Source of the DNA: Fragum whitleyi
Taxonomy: Eukaryota > Mollusca > Bivalvia > Cardiida > Cardiidae
Direction of reading: 5' to 3'
DNA length: 64,000 bases
Assembly: GCA_948146395.1 (NCBI GenBank)
Contig: OX411546.1
Coordinates: 22,608,449-22,672,448 of the forward strand
The position numbers were made by a program, and so were the translations under genes. The notes beneath the pieces are model-generated. The model had not been told where the DNA came from and did no database searches. It saw only the letters and a program-made list of their open reading frames with translations. This document shows positions 21,787 to 35,700 of this stretch, in pieces. Position 1 is the first letter of the stretch. Each line of letters begins with the position of its first letter.

Positions 21787-23469
21787 TTTTAGCTCACCTG
21801 AGCACAACGTGCTCAAGTGAGCTATTGTGATCACCTTTTGTCCGGTGTCCGTGCGTCGTCCGTCGTGCGTCGTCCGTCGTCCGTCGTCCGTCAACAATTT
21901 CTTTAAACTACATCTCCTCCTAAACTACTAGGCCAATTTTAACCAAACTTGGCAGAAATGTTCCTTAGGTGGTCCCCTTTAAGAATTGCTAAAAGAATTG
22001 AAATCGGTGAAAAACTCTGGTTGCTATGGCAACCAAAGTTAAAAATTTAAGAAAATCTTTAAAATTCTTCTTCTTCTGAACCAGTAGCCCTACAGCCTTG
22101 AAATTCGGTATGGATGATCAGCTCATAGACCTTAATAAAAATAGCTAAAATCATATCTGTTGGTCCACCAGGTGCGGAGCATCAGGGGGGAGGGGGTAGT
22201 ACTTTGGGTAAATTTTGTAATCTTTAACCTTCTTCTTCTTCTGATCATGAAGGCCTACAGCCTTAAAATTTTTCATGTATTATCACCTCAAAGATCTTAA
22301 TGAAAATAGCTAAAATCATATCTGTAGGGCCACCAGGTGCGGAGCACCAGGGGGGAGGGGGTAGTACTATGATGAAAAATTTTGTAATCTTTAACCTTTT
22401 TCTTCTTCTAAACCAGGAGACCTACAGATTTGAATATTGGCATGGATGATCAGCATATGGACCTTTATAAAAATACCTAAAATCATGACTGTAGATTCAC
22501 CAGGTGCGTAGCACCAGGGGGGAGAGGATAGTACTTTTGTGAAAATTTTGTAATCTTTAACCTTCTTCTTCTTCTGAACCACAAGCCCTACAGACTTGAA
22601 AATTGGCATGGAGGATCAGCTCATAGACCTTAATATAAATAGCTAAAATCATGACTGTAAAGCCACCAGGTGCGGAGCACCAGGGGGAGGGGGGAGTACT
22701 TTTGTGAAAATTTTGTAACTTTAATCTTCATCTTCTAATGAACCAGGAGCCCTACAGACTTCAATATTGGCAATGATGATAAGCATATGGATCTAAAATA
22801 AAATAGCTAAAATCATGAATGTAGGGCCACCAGATGTAGAGTTCTTTGGATCAATTTTGAAATCTTTAACCGTATTCTTCTCCTGGATCAGGAACCCTAC
22901 AGACTTGAAAATGTCATGAGTGATCAATATATTGACATTAATAATAGCTAAAATTATGACTGTAGGGTCACCAGGTGTTGAGTGTCTTGGGGAGGGGGTA
23001 GTACTTTGGATCATTTTTGAAATCTTTCTTCTTCTAATGAGCCAGGAGTCCTACAGACTTGAAAATTGGTATGGATGATCAGCATATGGACATATATTGA
23101 ATTAGCTAAAATCATGACTGTAGATTCACCAGGTGCAGAGCATCATGGGGGAGGGGGGAGTGCTTTGTTGAGAATTTTGAATCCCTACAGCCTTTATATT
23201 TGACATGGATTGATCAACTCATTAAAGAAAACTTTAAAAGTCTCAGACTCAGCCTTTATATCTGGCATGGATTAGCTGATCACAGACCTTTTATGGAAAA
23301 AGCTTAAATAAATAATGTCCAGGGGAGGAGCAGAGGGGGGGGGGAATGATTATTTCAAATGTTATCTGATTGAATAAGTGAAAATCTCTTTTTCTGTGGT
23401 TGCATGGACATACCTAGGTAATGAAGCTTTTTTCTCAGGTGAGCGACCCAGGGCCAACGGCCCTCTTGT
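21787..23469 (+). mobile_element. HINE-like element family 1, complete, mixed monomers a and c
   Basis: 5' hairpin GAGCACAACGTGCTC, then a GTCGTCCGTCGTC microsatellite (about 21850-21893), one type c unit (CTCCTCCTAAACTACTAGGC), then six or seven type a units (AGGTGCGGAGCACCAGGGGG). 3' end CTCAGGTGAGCGACCC with hairpin AGGGCCAACGGCCCT. The 3' 1.1 kb duplicates window positions 1-1093. Confidence 0.85.
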
Positions 23470-23760
23470 ATTTGAATCCCCTCAATTAGAAAAGGCAGAC
23501 TTTCACATATTCATATACTATACGCAATCCGTTAAAAAATATGTCAAATCTATTTCCAAGAAAACGTGTGAAACAATCATTTTTCCAAGAATTTATAATA
23601 TGCGGTAAAGGGGTGAACTTGATTGTAAAGAAACCGTAATTCTGAATTATCAATCCAGTCTAGATAGAGTATCGCGGAAGTTAGTTCTAGGACGGCAGTT
23701 CGCTGCAGAACCTGTTCTCTAGTAGATACGAGTGGGTGTTTATTGAGAAATTAATTAACG

Positions 23761-23781
23761 ATGCCGCCGACAGCAGCAAAG
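23761..23781 (+). CDS. Transgelin-like gene, exon 1 coding part
   Basis: Seven codons (MPPTAAK) from an ATG with a purine-poor but acceptable context (AACGATGC), followed by the donor GTAATT and a pyrimidine-rich intron start. It joins exon 2 in phase 0. The 5' UTR extends upstream for an unknown length; a transposon ends at 23469, leaving fewer than 300 bases of non-repeat sequence for the promoter. Because the exon is tiny and 15.2 kb away from exon 2, it is the least certain exon. Confidence 0.65.
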
Positions 23782-26700
23782 GTAATTCTTTTTTTTCTTT
23801 ACTTACTTAATTAGTGAGTAGTCTTAGTATGGTTTTTTTAACACATGCTTTCCTCGATTTAACCGATATGAGTAGGGAAAGCAGGCAATTGTTACAACTG
23901 CATGGCAAAAGCATTATTTAAAGATTTAAGGCAAATATTTTTCCTTTAACCCTTTGCTGTTTAATCCTTGCTTTTTACGTGCCTGTTATTTTATGATTGA
24001 GAAAACATTGTGAAAAAGGAAGAAATTGCTTCTGACAAGCAATTTCTTCTTTTTCCTCACTATTTTCTACCCTACTGAATGGTTATTTTTCAAATTAAAT
24101 CCACTTTAAATTTTCGTCTGCAAATCCTTTGAATTTGGACAGGTCCAAAATTTTGTAAAACAGGAAAGTGTTAATATAGAAAAGAATATTGATAAGACGA
24201 GGCTTCTGGTCGTATTTAACAGCTATATCATTTTCAAATGATTAAACATTAAATGTCAATCGATCTATCCTCGCAATTCAAGTATACAAGGTTAATTGAA
24301 AAATACTATTACTTAAATTAAAGCTTTGTTTTTATAATATTATTTTTAGTCTTGTAAAAAGCTAACACGCATGTTTGTGTAAGAACTTTAACATTATGTA
24401 TTAAAGAAGTTTTGTTCAGTATCCGAACCACAGATTCTAAAGCTTTTTTGTTCTCCCGAGTTTTTTCGTTTTTTACTACTGACCGAAGGTCAGAAAAACA
24501 TTGTGATATCAGTATTCCTGTCCGGCACCTATCCTTCTGGCTGTCTGTCTGTCCGTTAACTTTTGCCTGTTAACGCTCTAGTGTCCACGGTTTTTATCCT
24601 GTTGTCTTAAAACTTGGCCAGAATGATTGGACCATCAAAAGGATCCTTCTTTTCGAAAATGGGTCACATCCGTCAAGCGTCATGGGAAAAGTAGCCTAAT
24701 GAAAATTTGATTAGACTATTCTTGTTTACGTTGGGGTCAATTAAAATTTCAAGAACAACTTGAGAAAAGAATCACACTAGAAACACTCATGCCACGTTTC
24801 ATTTATATTGGCGCAATTATTTGGGAGAAGAAGATATTTAAAGATTTTATGGTGAAAATAAGCCCAACTCTGTCACGCTCTTTTTCTGAGGTAAATCAAG
24901 ATTTCTTGCACAATTGGTAAATTGAGTCACTCAACATCCATTCCAAGTTTCATTGAAATAAAGCAAATGGTTAAGGATAAAAATAATTTTAAAGATTTCA
25001 AAGAAAAAATTAAGCCCGGTCATGTTAGGTCCATATTTTGGGGACAATCCAAATTTCTTGAACAACTTAAGAAGGGGGACATCCAAAACGTATTCATGAC
25101 AAGTTTCATTGTAACCGGACCGATAGTTTGAGAGAGGAGGGCTTTTTAGCTCACCCGAGCACGACGTGCTCAAGGGGAGCTTCTAGGATCAGCCTGAGTC
25201 CGTCGTGGGTCATCCGTCGTCAACAATCTTTAAAACTTCTACTTCTCCTGAACCACTGGGCGGAGTTCAATGAAACTTTACCAAAGTGTTCCCTGGGTGA
25301 CCTTATTTAAAACTAGCTAGCAAAATTCTGGATGGTCCATAAATATGGACGTGGCAGGGCGTGGCACTTTTCACTTTGAAATCTTTGAACGACATCTCCC
25401 CCTGAACCACTGGACAGATTTCAATGAAACTTTACAAGAATGTTCCTAGGGTTACCCTTTTCAAAAATTGTGACTGTCCCTAAATATAGGCAGGGCGGGG
25501 CTTTTCTCATCATTACAACTTTATAACATTTCATCCAAGCGCACTATTTAAGCGTACTTCCTATTGAAGACTCGTGCATTATTTGAAAACAGATGACGCT
25601 TGACTATGACTTCAGGCAAATGTCGGATGAACGTTGGTTGATGCGATGATCGATCCCACGACCTCGTGAGTGACCCCCCCAACAAGTTTCCGACCAAGCT
25701 TACCGGACTAGGCTGAAATACATGTATATGTGACCCATCACGCAAAAAGGGACCATCTGGGAACTCTGTAAACTAACTATTTGAAAAAGAGATCAGGTCC
25801 AGCATTGGTCAACCAGAGGTCGCATTTCAAAAATTCTTTCACTGGAAGGTAGATTGAACATTCTAGATTCAGAAATAAACACATTGCGAAAAGTTTCGAT
25901 CCTAGTCAGTCTGCGCAAACCGCGCAGTCTGACTCGGATCGACACTTTACGCACTACCCAGATGGTCTCTTTTCGCGTGACGGGTCACATATGAAATAAT
26001 CTTATAAAATTCGAATTTATAACAAACAGTAATTTAGACTGATGTGTGAAAGAATGAACCTGATCTCAGATGAACAATGACCTTTACAAGACGGCTGTAT
26101 GCCAGGGATAACGTGCCAACAATCTGTAGAGCTTAAAATAAATTGTTTCCACATTTAAAACACGAAAACCTCTCCAAAATTAATCTAACATGACTCAATG
26201 TGAGATCTAAATATACAGCTAGAAATCAACAAACTTCACCTGCTCCATGCGAAACAATTGTAACTGTCTCTAAACATACAGGCAGTTTCAACCGTTTCGC
26301 ACTAAGCCAGGGATATTCAAGTACTCACTTATGATAAACATTTTTTGCGTCAGGAAGGTAAATATAAATCCTGTTAAGTTTAATTCATTACGGAAGGTTT
26401 GAGCTCGAACTTACAGGGTACATTAAGTGACATTGTGAAATTGCCATGCATCTCCATCAAAACCATTCTAAATCACTCAATCGGCGCCGCTTCACTCAAA
26501 CCATTAAAAACGCTCCAAAAATCACAAAAATTGATTGGATCAACTTCAACATTCGAAATTAAAATCGTAGAAAAAATCCACGAAATCACTGACAGAATTG
26601 AATTTTGTAAGCGTATTACGCGTTCGTAAAGACATAGAAATCTATTAACTGTACCTGTATGCATAATGTAGCCTATCATAGGAAGGTGATGAATATCAAC

Positions 26701-29700
26701 TTGAACAAAATTTGCGATATTGGATTACCTCCCTTTGATTTCACTCAAAACTTGCTCCACACACTCATACGATTTCATTCCAAAATCTTCATCTAGTCAA
26801 TTTCGCGATTTTCTTAATTGTACATACTAGCGACAAGAGATTTTTCTAGATTTTTGGCATAGTGTTTAAGTGAGCTAAATTGTGATCGCCCTTTGTCAAG
26901 TGTCCGTCCGCCATGTGACGTGCGTCGTCCGTCAACCTTTTTTTAAAACGACATATTTTTTCTAAACTAACGGGCTAATTTAAATAAAATTTCGTAGAGT
27001 GATCCTAACGTTGTCCCCTTTCTAAATAGTTAATTAAAATCGTGAGCTTTTGTTCACCAGGGGCGGATTACCTGGGGGAAGGACTCTGGTCGATATATAA
27101 AAGTCATTTGATGAACTCACCGCCTAACCAGTGAAATTAACAAAAACTTAAACCCCACTTTCGTTTATTTCACCCTATCTGACGTTATCTAAGCGGATCT
27201 CGATAAATGACGTAATCGTGAACGATGCATAGCAATCACGTGCAAAATGGCGCGCTTTAAGAAATTTTGTACCAAAATTTTCACCTTTTGTCTCATTTTC
27301 GTATTAAAGAAATATAATAATCGTTTGTTTTCCAGGTAAATAGAGGAATTTCAACTAGTTATGTCTAATATGAAAAGTATTTCACGAGAATGCGTTATAA
27401 GGCGTTAAAAACGAGTCGAGTTCGATTAAGCCATTAATCTTGGATACTAGGGATGGAGCACAGGGACAAGATTATATGACTTAGGTCCATATAGAAATCT
27501 TTTAAAAGTTTGACCTGTCACGCGAAATTCTGTCATATTGATATTTGAAAAAAAGTGATCGATTCTTTTAAAGGTCAACCAGAGGTTAAATTTCAAAAAA
27601 TATCTCACAGGAAGGTAGATTGGTAACTATAGATTCAGAAAAATTATAAAAGTTCGAAAAGTTTCGACCCTAGTCAGTCTGCGCGGACTGCACAGACTGA
27701 CTAGGGTCGACAATTTACGCACTACCCAGACGGTCCCTCTTCGGGTGACAGGTAACAGTTTCTCAAAAGATGTCTATTGCAGGGACATTTCAACCAATTT
27801 ACCTCGATCATAATTAGTAAATAGAAAGCAGATGGCGTACACTATGAACAGGCTGCACAGACGTGCATGCTGAACTTAGTCTACACAGCCTGCCTAGGGT
27901 TTTGCACAGCTGGAACATATTTCTTGAACAACATAATAAGGGTTGCCCGATTAGTTCAGTCGGTAGAGTACCGGACTTTAAAACCATTGAAGTTCGACCG
28001 CGTGGATGCGAGTCCCGGACTGGCACACTAACAAACTAATTGTCTTTCGGATTAGACGTTAAACCGAGGTCCCGTGAGATGGTGCTTTACATCGAGCACG
28101 TTAAAGAACCATGGCGGATCTCAGCAGTCATTTCGCCATGTATCCTTGCAATATCCCCCGTAACAACTAACCGTCTTCTTAGGGCGTCGCTCATATGGGC
28201 ATGTGCTGCTGTAGCGACGATAAATCAACGGAAATACAAACAGAAGGGTATAAACTCTTTGCCCGTACATTTAAAGTTCCTATGTTTCAACTTCGTTCCA
28301 GAGCATTTTAGAATACATATTGTGTTATTGTGTCGCCCCATGGGCGACACTTATTGTAGTATACTCATTCTAAATTTAGATATTTCGTCATGAGGGACAA
28401 TAACTTTTACCTTAGAATTGCAATTGTATACTACACAACGATTGCTTACGAGATAAAATTTCAAAGTAGTCCTATAAAACCTACAATAAATGTCATCTCA
28501 TCTCGCAAAACAACGATTTTCATGAATACAAAGAATTAATTGTTTGATTTTGTCCAGATCACTTGATAGTCCCTTCTTCCGGTCTGCCCATAAAACTTAC
28601 GTCTAAACCCCAACCGATTAAACCGATATATTATTTGATGACTGGTTGACTCCGCCCATATTCATCTCGGCCCTTCGGCAACTCGGCCCAATGTATAACT
28701 CGACCCCATTTTCGATTATTTATTCAGTACTTTTATCACAAATACAAGAGTATTCAATCTTCATTCATTTATGAGAAAACATCGTTCGTCCGAAAATTGT
28801 ACATACTTTGGGAAAATAATCTATATTACTATAAACTATATGTTGAGGCCAAGTTGATTGGGCCGAGTTATTCGATGGGCCGAGTTGACTGGTAAGCTAT
28901 GATTTTTGATTACGAAATGAGAAAGCTAGTTTTTATTCGTGTTTTCTTGGGTATCTTCGGAAGGTCACATTAACGGCCACGTGACCATAGAAATCATTAC
29001 GTGATCTAAATGGTAGACTAGTAAACCTGTCCTATCTACGCTACCCTCCGACACTGGGACAGAAAAAAAAACTAATTTTTACCATGCACGTTTCTGCATG
29101 GTAACAACTGCGCATGCGTAAGGATGGAATGGAATTTAATGGAAGGAAATGACTTTATTGTATAATATTCTAGCGCTGTTAGTTCACTTATAGACCTTTT
29201 TAATTTGATGATTAATGTCATTTAATGCATAGAAAGAAATTCAAAAATGAGTAGGTGACGTTACGAAAAACTGCCTTTTACGCCATTTCTTTATAATGTA
29301 ACATTAGCAATCGTTTGCAACAGGCATTGAGAACCACTGATTTAATAATTATTGTTACACGAATCGGTTACATGAAAGAGTATTATTTTTTTATTTTTTC
29401 CGATCGAATTGTTTGTGGTTGATAAGCTTCGGAATCTTGAAAAGAAATCCATTTTGCATGGAAAACATAAAATTTCTTAATCAATCTTTCGTGATTATTT
29501 TGTTACTTTGAATATAGAAATCGGTGGCTTTCACAGATGAATTAATCATAAAAATCGAAGTTCTATTTTCTATAAGATCAAAATATTTAAGTGGTAATTT
29601 TTGTAAATTAAATCTTTAACTCGTTACCAGACGTCAAAGGTTCGAAATAACAACATATTACAGACACATCACGACAACAAAGATCTTTTTTACTGACTGC

Positions 29701-32700
29701 CGATAAATGAGAGTCGTATATAACAGGTGCTCGTGATGCGAAATATTCATGAACACCTATCAGACAGCGCAAACGCACAGGACTATGTGAAACGGGTCAA
29801 CAAATTCTTTTTTTCATCATTCATTTAAAGATGCAATTAAAGTATGAATTCTGTAACCAGGTCCCGGCCTTTTTTTTTCAAATGCATTTATCATTTAATT
29901 GGATCTGTTAAATATGAGGGGAGCCCAGATGTTTCAACCCTTAGTTCTGTCTGCGCTAGCATATCGTTTTGTAAACGGCATTTATCCTTCAATAATCAAA
30001 ACTTTGTCACGTTACTAAAGGTCAGATAAGACAGTGGAAAATGTAATCTTTTTAACATGCAATTACTTTGATTTTTAGCATTCTGAAATTGTTATTAGAT
30101 TTTATATTGAGAACAAGACAAAAGAGTTGACAGGTTTTTTTTTAGACAGAATAGACCAAGATCAGTCTGGATAGGGATGAAGTGTGATCTTAGCCTTAGG
30201 TAACACATTTTGCTTTCTACTTAATTTCTGTGGGGATATCTTATGCCGTACTTTGCTATAAGATTATTCACAAGTTGGTGTAGTAGAAGATGTAAGATCC
30301 TTTCCATGTTATCTTGGCATTTTTTTAAATCAAATATCTATTTATATATCATTTTAAATCAAACAAAAAAAAAAAAACCAAAAAACACTGTTAGTGTCTA
30401 TGTTATGATTTTTCCTAATGGGAAAACATTTAAGTTTGGAAGAAATCTAAGACAATTTTTTTACAAATGTAAAACTGCATGGTAAAGTTCTTGATTTTTA
30501 AATATTTTTTACCTAATACATCATAGATAACTTTGATATAGGTGGATAAGAGTGAATCTGTATTGAAATACCAAATTATTTAGATGATTAGTTCCACTGT
30601 TTAGCTCATATAAGCACGAAGTGCTCGTGGTGAGCTATTGTGATCGAGCTGTGTCCGTCATCCGGTCGTCCGTCAACATCTTGTGTGCACTCTAGAGGCC
30701 ATATTTTGAATCTTGAAGCTTGGTCAGAATGTTTGTCTTCATCCAATCTTGGTCATATTCTAAATTGGGTCAAGTGGGGTCAAGTGAGGGCAAATTTTTG
30801 GCCCAAAGGTCTTGAAACTTGGTCAGAATGTTAGTCTCCATCTAAACTCGGTAAACATCAAAATTGGGTCAAGTGAGGTCAATGATGGGGACAGGGAGTC
30901 AAATTTTAGTTATACGGGAAAGTAGCGCAAAGTTCGGCTTTTCCTCTTTTTAACTAATGCGTTTAAAATATTTAAATTATCAAAAACAGAGAGAAGAACA
31001 TTTACCGCCAACGTTTTTTTTTTTGTTTTTTTTTCTCTCTCTCTCATTGGCAGCCTACACTGATAATGATAATCTCGCGATATTTCGCTATTTTGTTTTA
31101 TTGTTTATTTAAATTCATTTACTTTTTTCTTTGATTACATTTCTGTCGATCTTTATCAAAATTTAAATTGAAGTGAACGTTAGGATAAGAATCAGCTTAA
31201 CATTGAAAAAGTAGCACAATTTTGCTTAGAATCTAATCTGAATGACATTTTCTTTTTACCCTCTGCAAATGAGGTCATTCTGCACTTTGGGGAAGTATGA
31301 CGCCATTTATTCCCGCTAAAACAACGTCATTATTGTTGAGTTTTAACGTCGGGGTGAAAAGCGGAGGTGCGTTTGTTACAGCAAGATGAAAAATTCATCT
31401 AAATGAGATTTTTAAGACGTCGTAATGAACGATTTTCGATATTGTGAGTGAAAATATTCGACGTCGTCATGATTACTCGTTTTAAGCCAATGCAAAACCA
31501 TCTTCGTTTCCTCATTAAGATATCTTAAGATTCTTATTGAGCCGCTTAAAAATCTCGCTCCACCGAACGCTTTATCTTAAAAACTTAATAAGAATCTTAA
31601 GAATCTCGCTCTGACGAACGCACCTCGGGATAAGACTTTAAAAGAGATGAAATCTATAGCAATGCTCGCAGTTAAGACTTGAAAGAGAAGAAATCTATAG
31701 CAACATTCGCAGTTTGAAATGTAAATGCAGCTATTTTAGCTAAAGCTATATCGGCTAACATATAGTCCGAATCCCATCCTTTAGGTTTTTGACCTGACTA
31801 CGGACACATGTATATTGAGTGTTCCGACCTGATGTACTTGCTATAATACGTGCGCTCATATCTAAAGAACCCCCTTACATTTTTTTTACAAAAAAATGAA
31901 AATCTGTTTCAATTTCAATGAGTATCTTTCATTCATATTATGCTAATTTCTTCTGAACAATTATTAAAATTGCTGTAACCGAGGAAATCAATCTAGAAAT
32001 ATATGAGAAAAAAGCAAAAAGCCATCGATCTTGATAGGTAGCCTATTTTGTCCGTCTATAAGTTAAACCTATTATTATTTTACCTTGTGTTTACTCTACA
32101 GGCCACATTTTTCGCCCAATTGTCTTGAAACTTTGTAAGAATGTTTGTCTATCAAATCTTTGTCAAGTTCGAATTTGGGTCAAGTGGGATCAAAAAATCT
32201 TGTGTGCACTCTAGAGGCAACCTTCTAAAAGAGTTCACCCATTTTTCCATTAGCCATTTTCCATTACTTGGCTAACATTTTTTAAAGGCGACACATTCAC
32301 TTTGCTGTACATTACAGCAATTTTTTACTTGTTACCTTTGTATGAACCTTTATACTATATACCGGTCTAATACAATGAACGGGCGTTCACACCATCAATA
32401 ATTAGATTGATTGTTACTCTATGATTGGCCAACTGACCTGAAAACATAACTTATTAATAACCATAGAATTTGAAAGTTATAGCCCGGTTTAATGACCCCT
32501 ATAATTTGGACGAATACAAAATCTGATTATTCCTACTCGGCGTTGCACATGCTTTCAAAGGAATAAGTAACAAACGGTATTGAATGTAATTTGTATTTTG
32601 TAATTTGATAAAATATGCCAGTAATTGTTATCATGCATTTTTTCAAAGGTCATATTCGGGTCAAATAAACCAAGGTATACCATATTCAAACATAGTGGGT

Positions 32701-35700
32701 AATTCGATTAGTTTTTACCCAATAATTGTATGAAGGATACTTGTTTCTTACGTTCCAGTGTTGGATCAAATGACCTTTTCATCGAGTGAACAACAAAAGC
32801 GTTATATCCACGTGAAATGTAGCTTTTGACGTTCGCGAAATTGAAAAATTTGTCGATCTTACAAGGAAAACCCAATTATTCTCGTCCCTTTGTTAAAAAA
32901 AAAAGAGAGAGAGACAAAATTTTAAAATTTAAAACCAAACTCTCTGATGAGAGCTAACGTCATTACGCCATGTTTAAAGTTTTGTTTACGTAAAATAAAA
33001 TGAATAAAGCATCGTATAATTATATATGAGCCTGTGCGTGACATTTCCAATAATTTCAAATGTGCGCCAAGAAAAGACTCTGGCCAGCCTGTGCGTCTGC
33101 ACAGTCTGACAAGAGTCTTTGCTTTGCGATTTGTAGATAGATCATCTCTCAAAGTATCTGTAGACAGTAAGGCAATCTTCTATTTGCTCTATGTAACTGT
33201 CAGGGCTGTTAATTGCTTGTACCTCAAGCAGGTGACAATTTGTTGGAAATGTCATGCAAAGGCTCATATATTTGTTAATTCACTCTTTGGTGGCGAATTT
33301 ATCAAGTATTGTTTTACCGACATTTCTCGATAATCTACCGAATAGTATCAAATAAAACAAGATTTTCAATAACTGAAGTTCAATTTATTTTATAAAGTTT
33401 ATAACTGCAATGTTTCTATTAAGGAATTCGTGCATGGAAGAAAATTCATGTACGTGTAACATTTGTTTTCTGCCTATTTGTTTGTAAACACGGAAAAGCC
33501 ATGTAGTTTCGCTACTGAAGTCAATTCAACCAGTAGGCATGAAACTTTATCTCGATGAAATATGCGTTCTTGGCATAGATAGTAGATTATTTTTGCAGGT
33601 GTACTTTTCTTTCATTATCATGTCTATTTCATTTACCCTTTTCTAACCTTCTAACCTTGTGTATCGGAAACGGAAGCTTATTTATTATGAATGACCTTTG
33701 ATATTTCATTTACCTTTTTACCTCTCAATTGAATTGGAGGCTGCCATTACTCCAAATCTCTAATAACAATGAGGCATATGTTACAAACTGATAGAATCTA
33801 CTGTAATGTTTTGAATTTTCATAAGAAGATGCTCTGCACCGATTTCATATCACGTTGTTGTTGTAGTTGTGGTTGTTTTATTCAGAGACTTTCACCAATA
33901 TTCCTTTCTATGAAACAATAAGTGCGTTGAAATTTGCTCATTAAACTTGTATTTGTAGGAAAGGTGTTTTTTTTCTAAGCTTTACAAATTCTGCACGCGT
34001 GCAAAGTTTTGATTTCTACTTCCTAGTAGATATGTCACAATTTATTATGATGCTAGTGCAGAAATGTTGTAGTTTTCTGAACGCAGGGTAAAATATGCGC
34101 AGGATATAAATCAATTTAGAAATTCAATTAGTAGAAAGAAATTGGAAATTGAGCCGACGAAAACCAGATACAGGTATTATTTTAGCACGATTCTGGTAAA
34201 ATGAACCCGTCTTACGTCAGAAGAATGCTTTGATTTCCTTAATTTGTGTGGAATTTTATTATTTGCTCTGCTGTTTTGGAATAAGAAGTCGAGTAATTAG
34301 GCCTACCATCACCCTTTTTCCGTCAGTGTCGGCGAAGTTTTTAGTGAAGTCTGGCTTGGGTGTTGATTGTTAACCAGGAACCATTGACAATTATATTTAA
34401 ATATATGCATATATATATATATATATATATTTGTATGCATTTTGTGTATGTTAATTATTGTACATCATGGAAAATTATTGTCTTATTGTGAAATTAACTA
34501 TGTTAACGACGCTACAAACTTTATCCATAATAGTTGAATTCTGTTTCAATATTCGGCTGTAAGCCTTTATAAAGAAATCAAGATATAAATACAAAATGAT
34601 ATATAATATGATATATTTTTTAATTTTTCATAAATATGGTGGACAATGACTGAAAATATGTGAAAGTTTATAATTGATATTTTGAATTCTTGATTAAAGG
34701 CTTACAGCCGAAATATTTAAACAGAGTACATATCATGATAAAAGTAGATAATTACGCACATTACGCAAGTGCGTAATGGGAATAAATGCTCGTTTGAAAT
34801 ATGTCGCTGATGAATGATCATTACATCGAAACTACAGCTTATTCAAGCTGTAGTTACGATGTTTTGATTATTCGCCAGCGCTCAAACCATAGAAAAGAGG
34901 AGCGGACGGGGGACATACATATCGCCTTTATCCTATTTTTTCTATGTTTGTCGCTTACTGAGTGCGTATAAATTTCAAAATCCTAGTTATGCTTAAGATC
35001 AAGGTCGATTTTGTCTATACCGGCTACGACAAAAATCTAAATTTCACCACTCACTAAAACTTGTCTTTCTTTGTTATTACTTAAAATGTACCCGTTGGGT
35101 CTCAAGCAATATTATTCGTGTATTGAGGATCAAGATCTGTATCTTATCTCCTACCATGCTGTGAACAAGGCTTATCAGATAAAATTCTGGGATGCTATGG
35201 CGTTTCGAATTTCATTTCCATTAATTTAAAAACCGAATCAAATATTTAATGATACTCATGATATCGAATCAGTTAAATACCGATCCTAGCATTGCTCATT
35301 ACTCGGCGGCTGCATATTCAACCCCACCCCCTCTCCCTCCTTCGAAAAAAGTTCTGGATCCGGAAATGAATGTTATAGCAGCGAGAAAGATAAAAAAGTA
35401 CAAGTCAGGGATATTAATGTAATATTCCGGTCAGACAAGCAAAGAAAAAACAAGCTTTTTGGCAAGGGTTAACTGATAAAAAGGTTTCTTAGCAGCGATT
35501 ATGTTCTTTTAACTGCGATCAGTTTGTTGGCAAAATACGCATTGACGTAAATCAGCGAGGAAAGAAACTGGTTGTTACAGGGGTATTGTTGATAAGCATG
35601 CACTGTAAGTGTTATTATGATTCGAGGAAAATGAAATATTTTTATGGGAATTTTAGAGGCAACAAATGAAAATAACGTATACATGCATATTTGGCAATAA

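Noticed and set aside
28040..28393. 117-codon + strand ORF
   Set aside because: It lies almost entirely in a SINE and the hairpin of another repeat.
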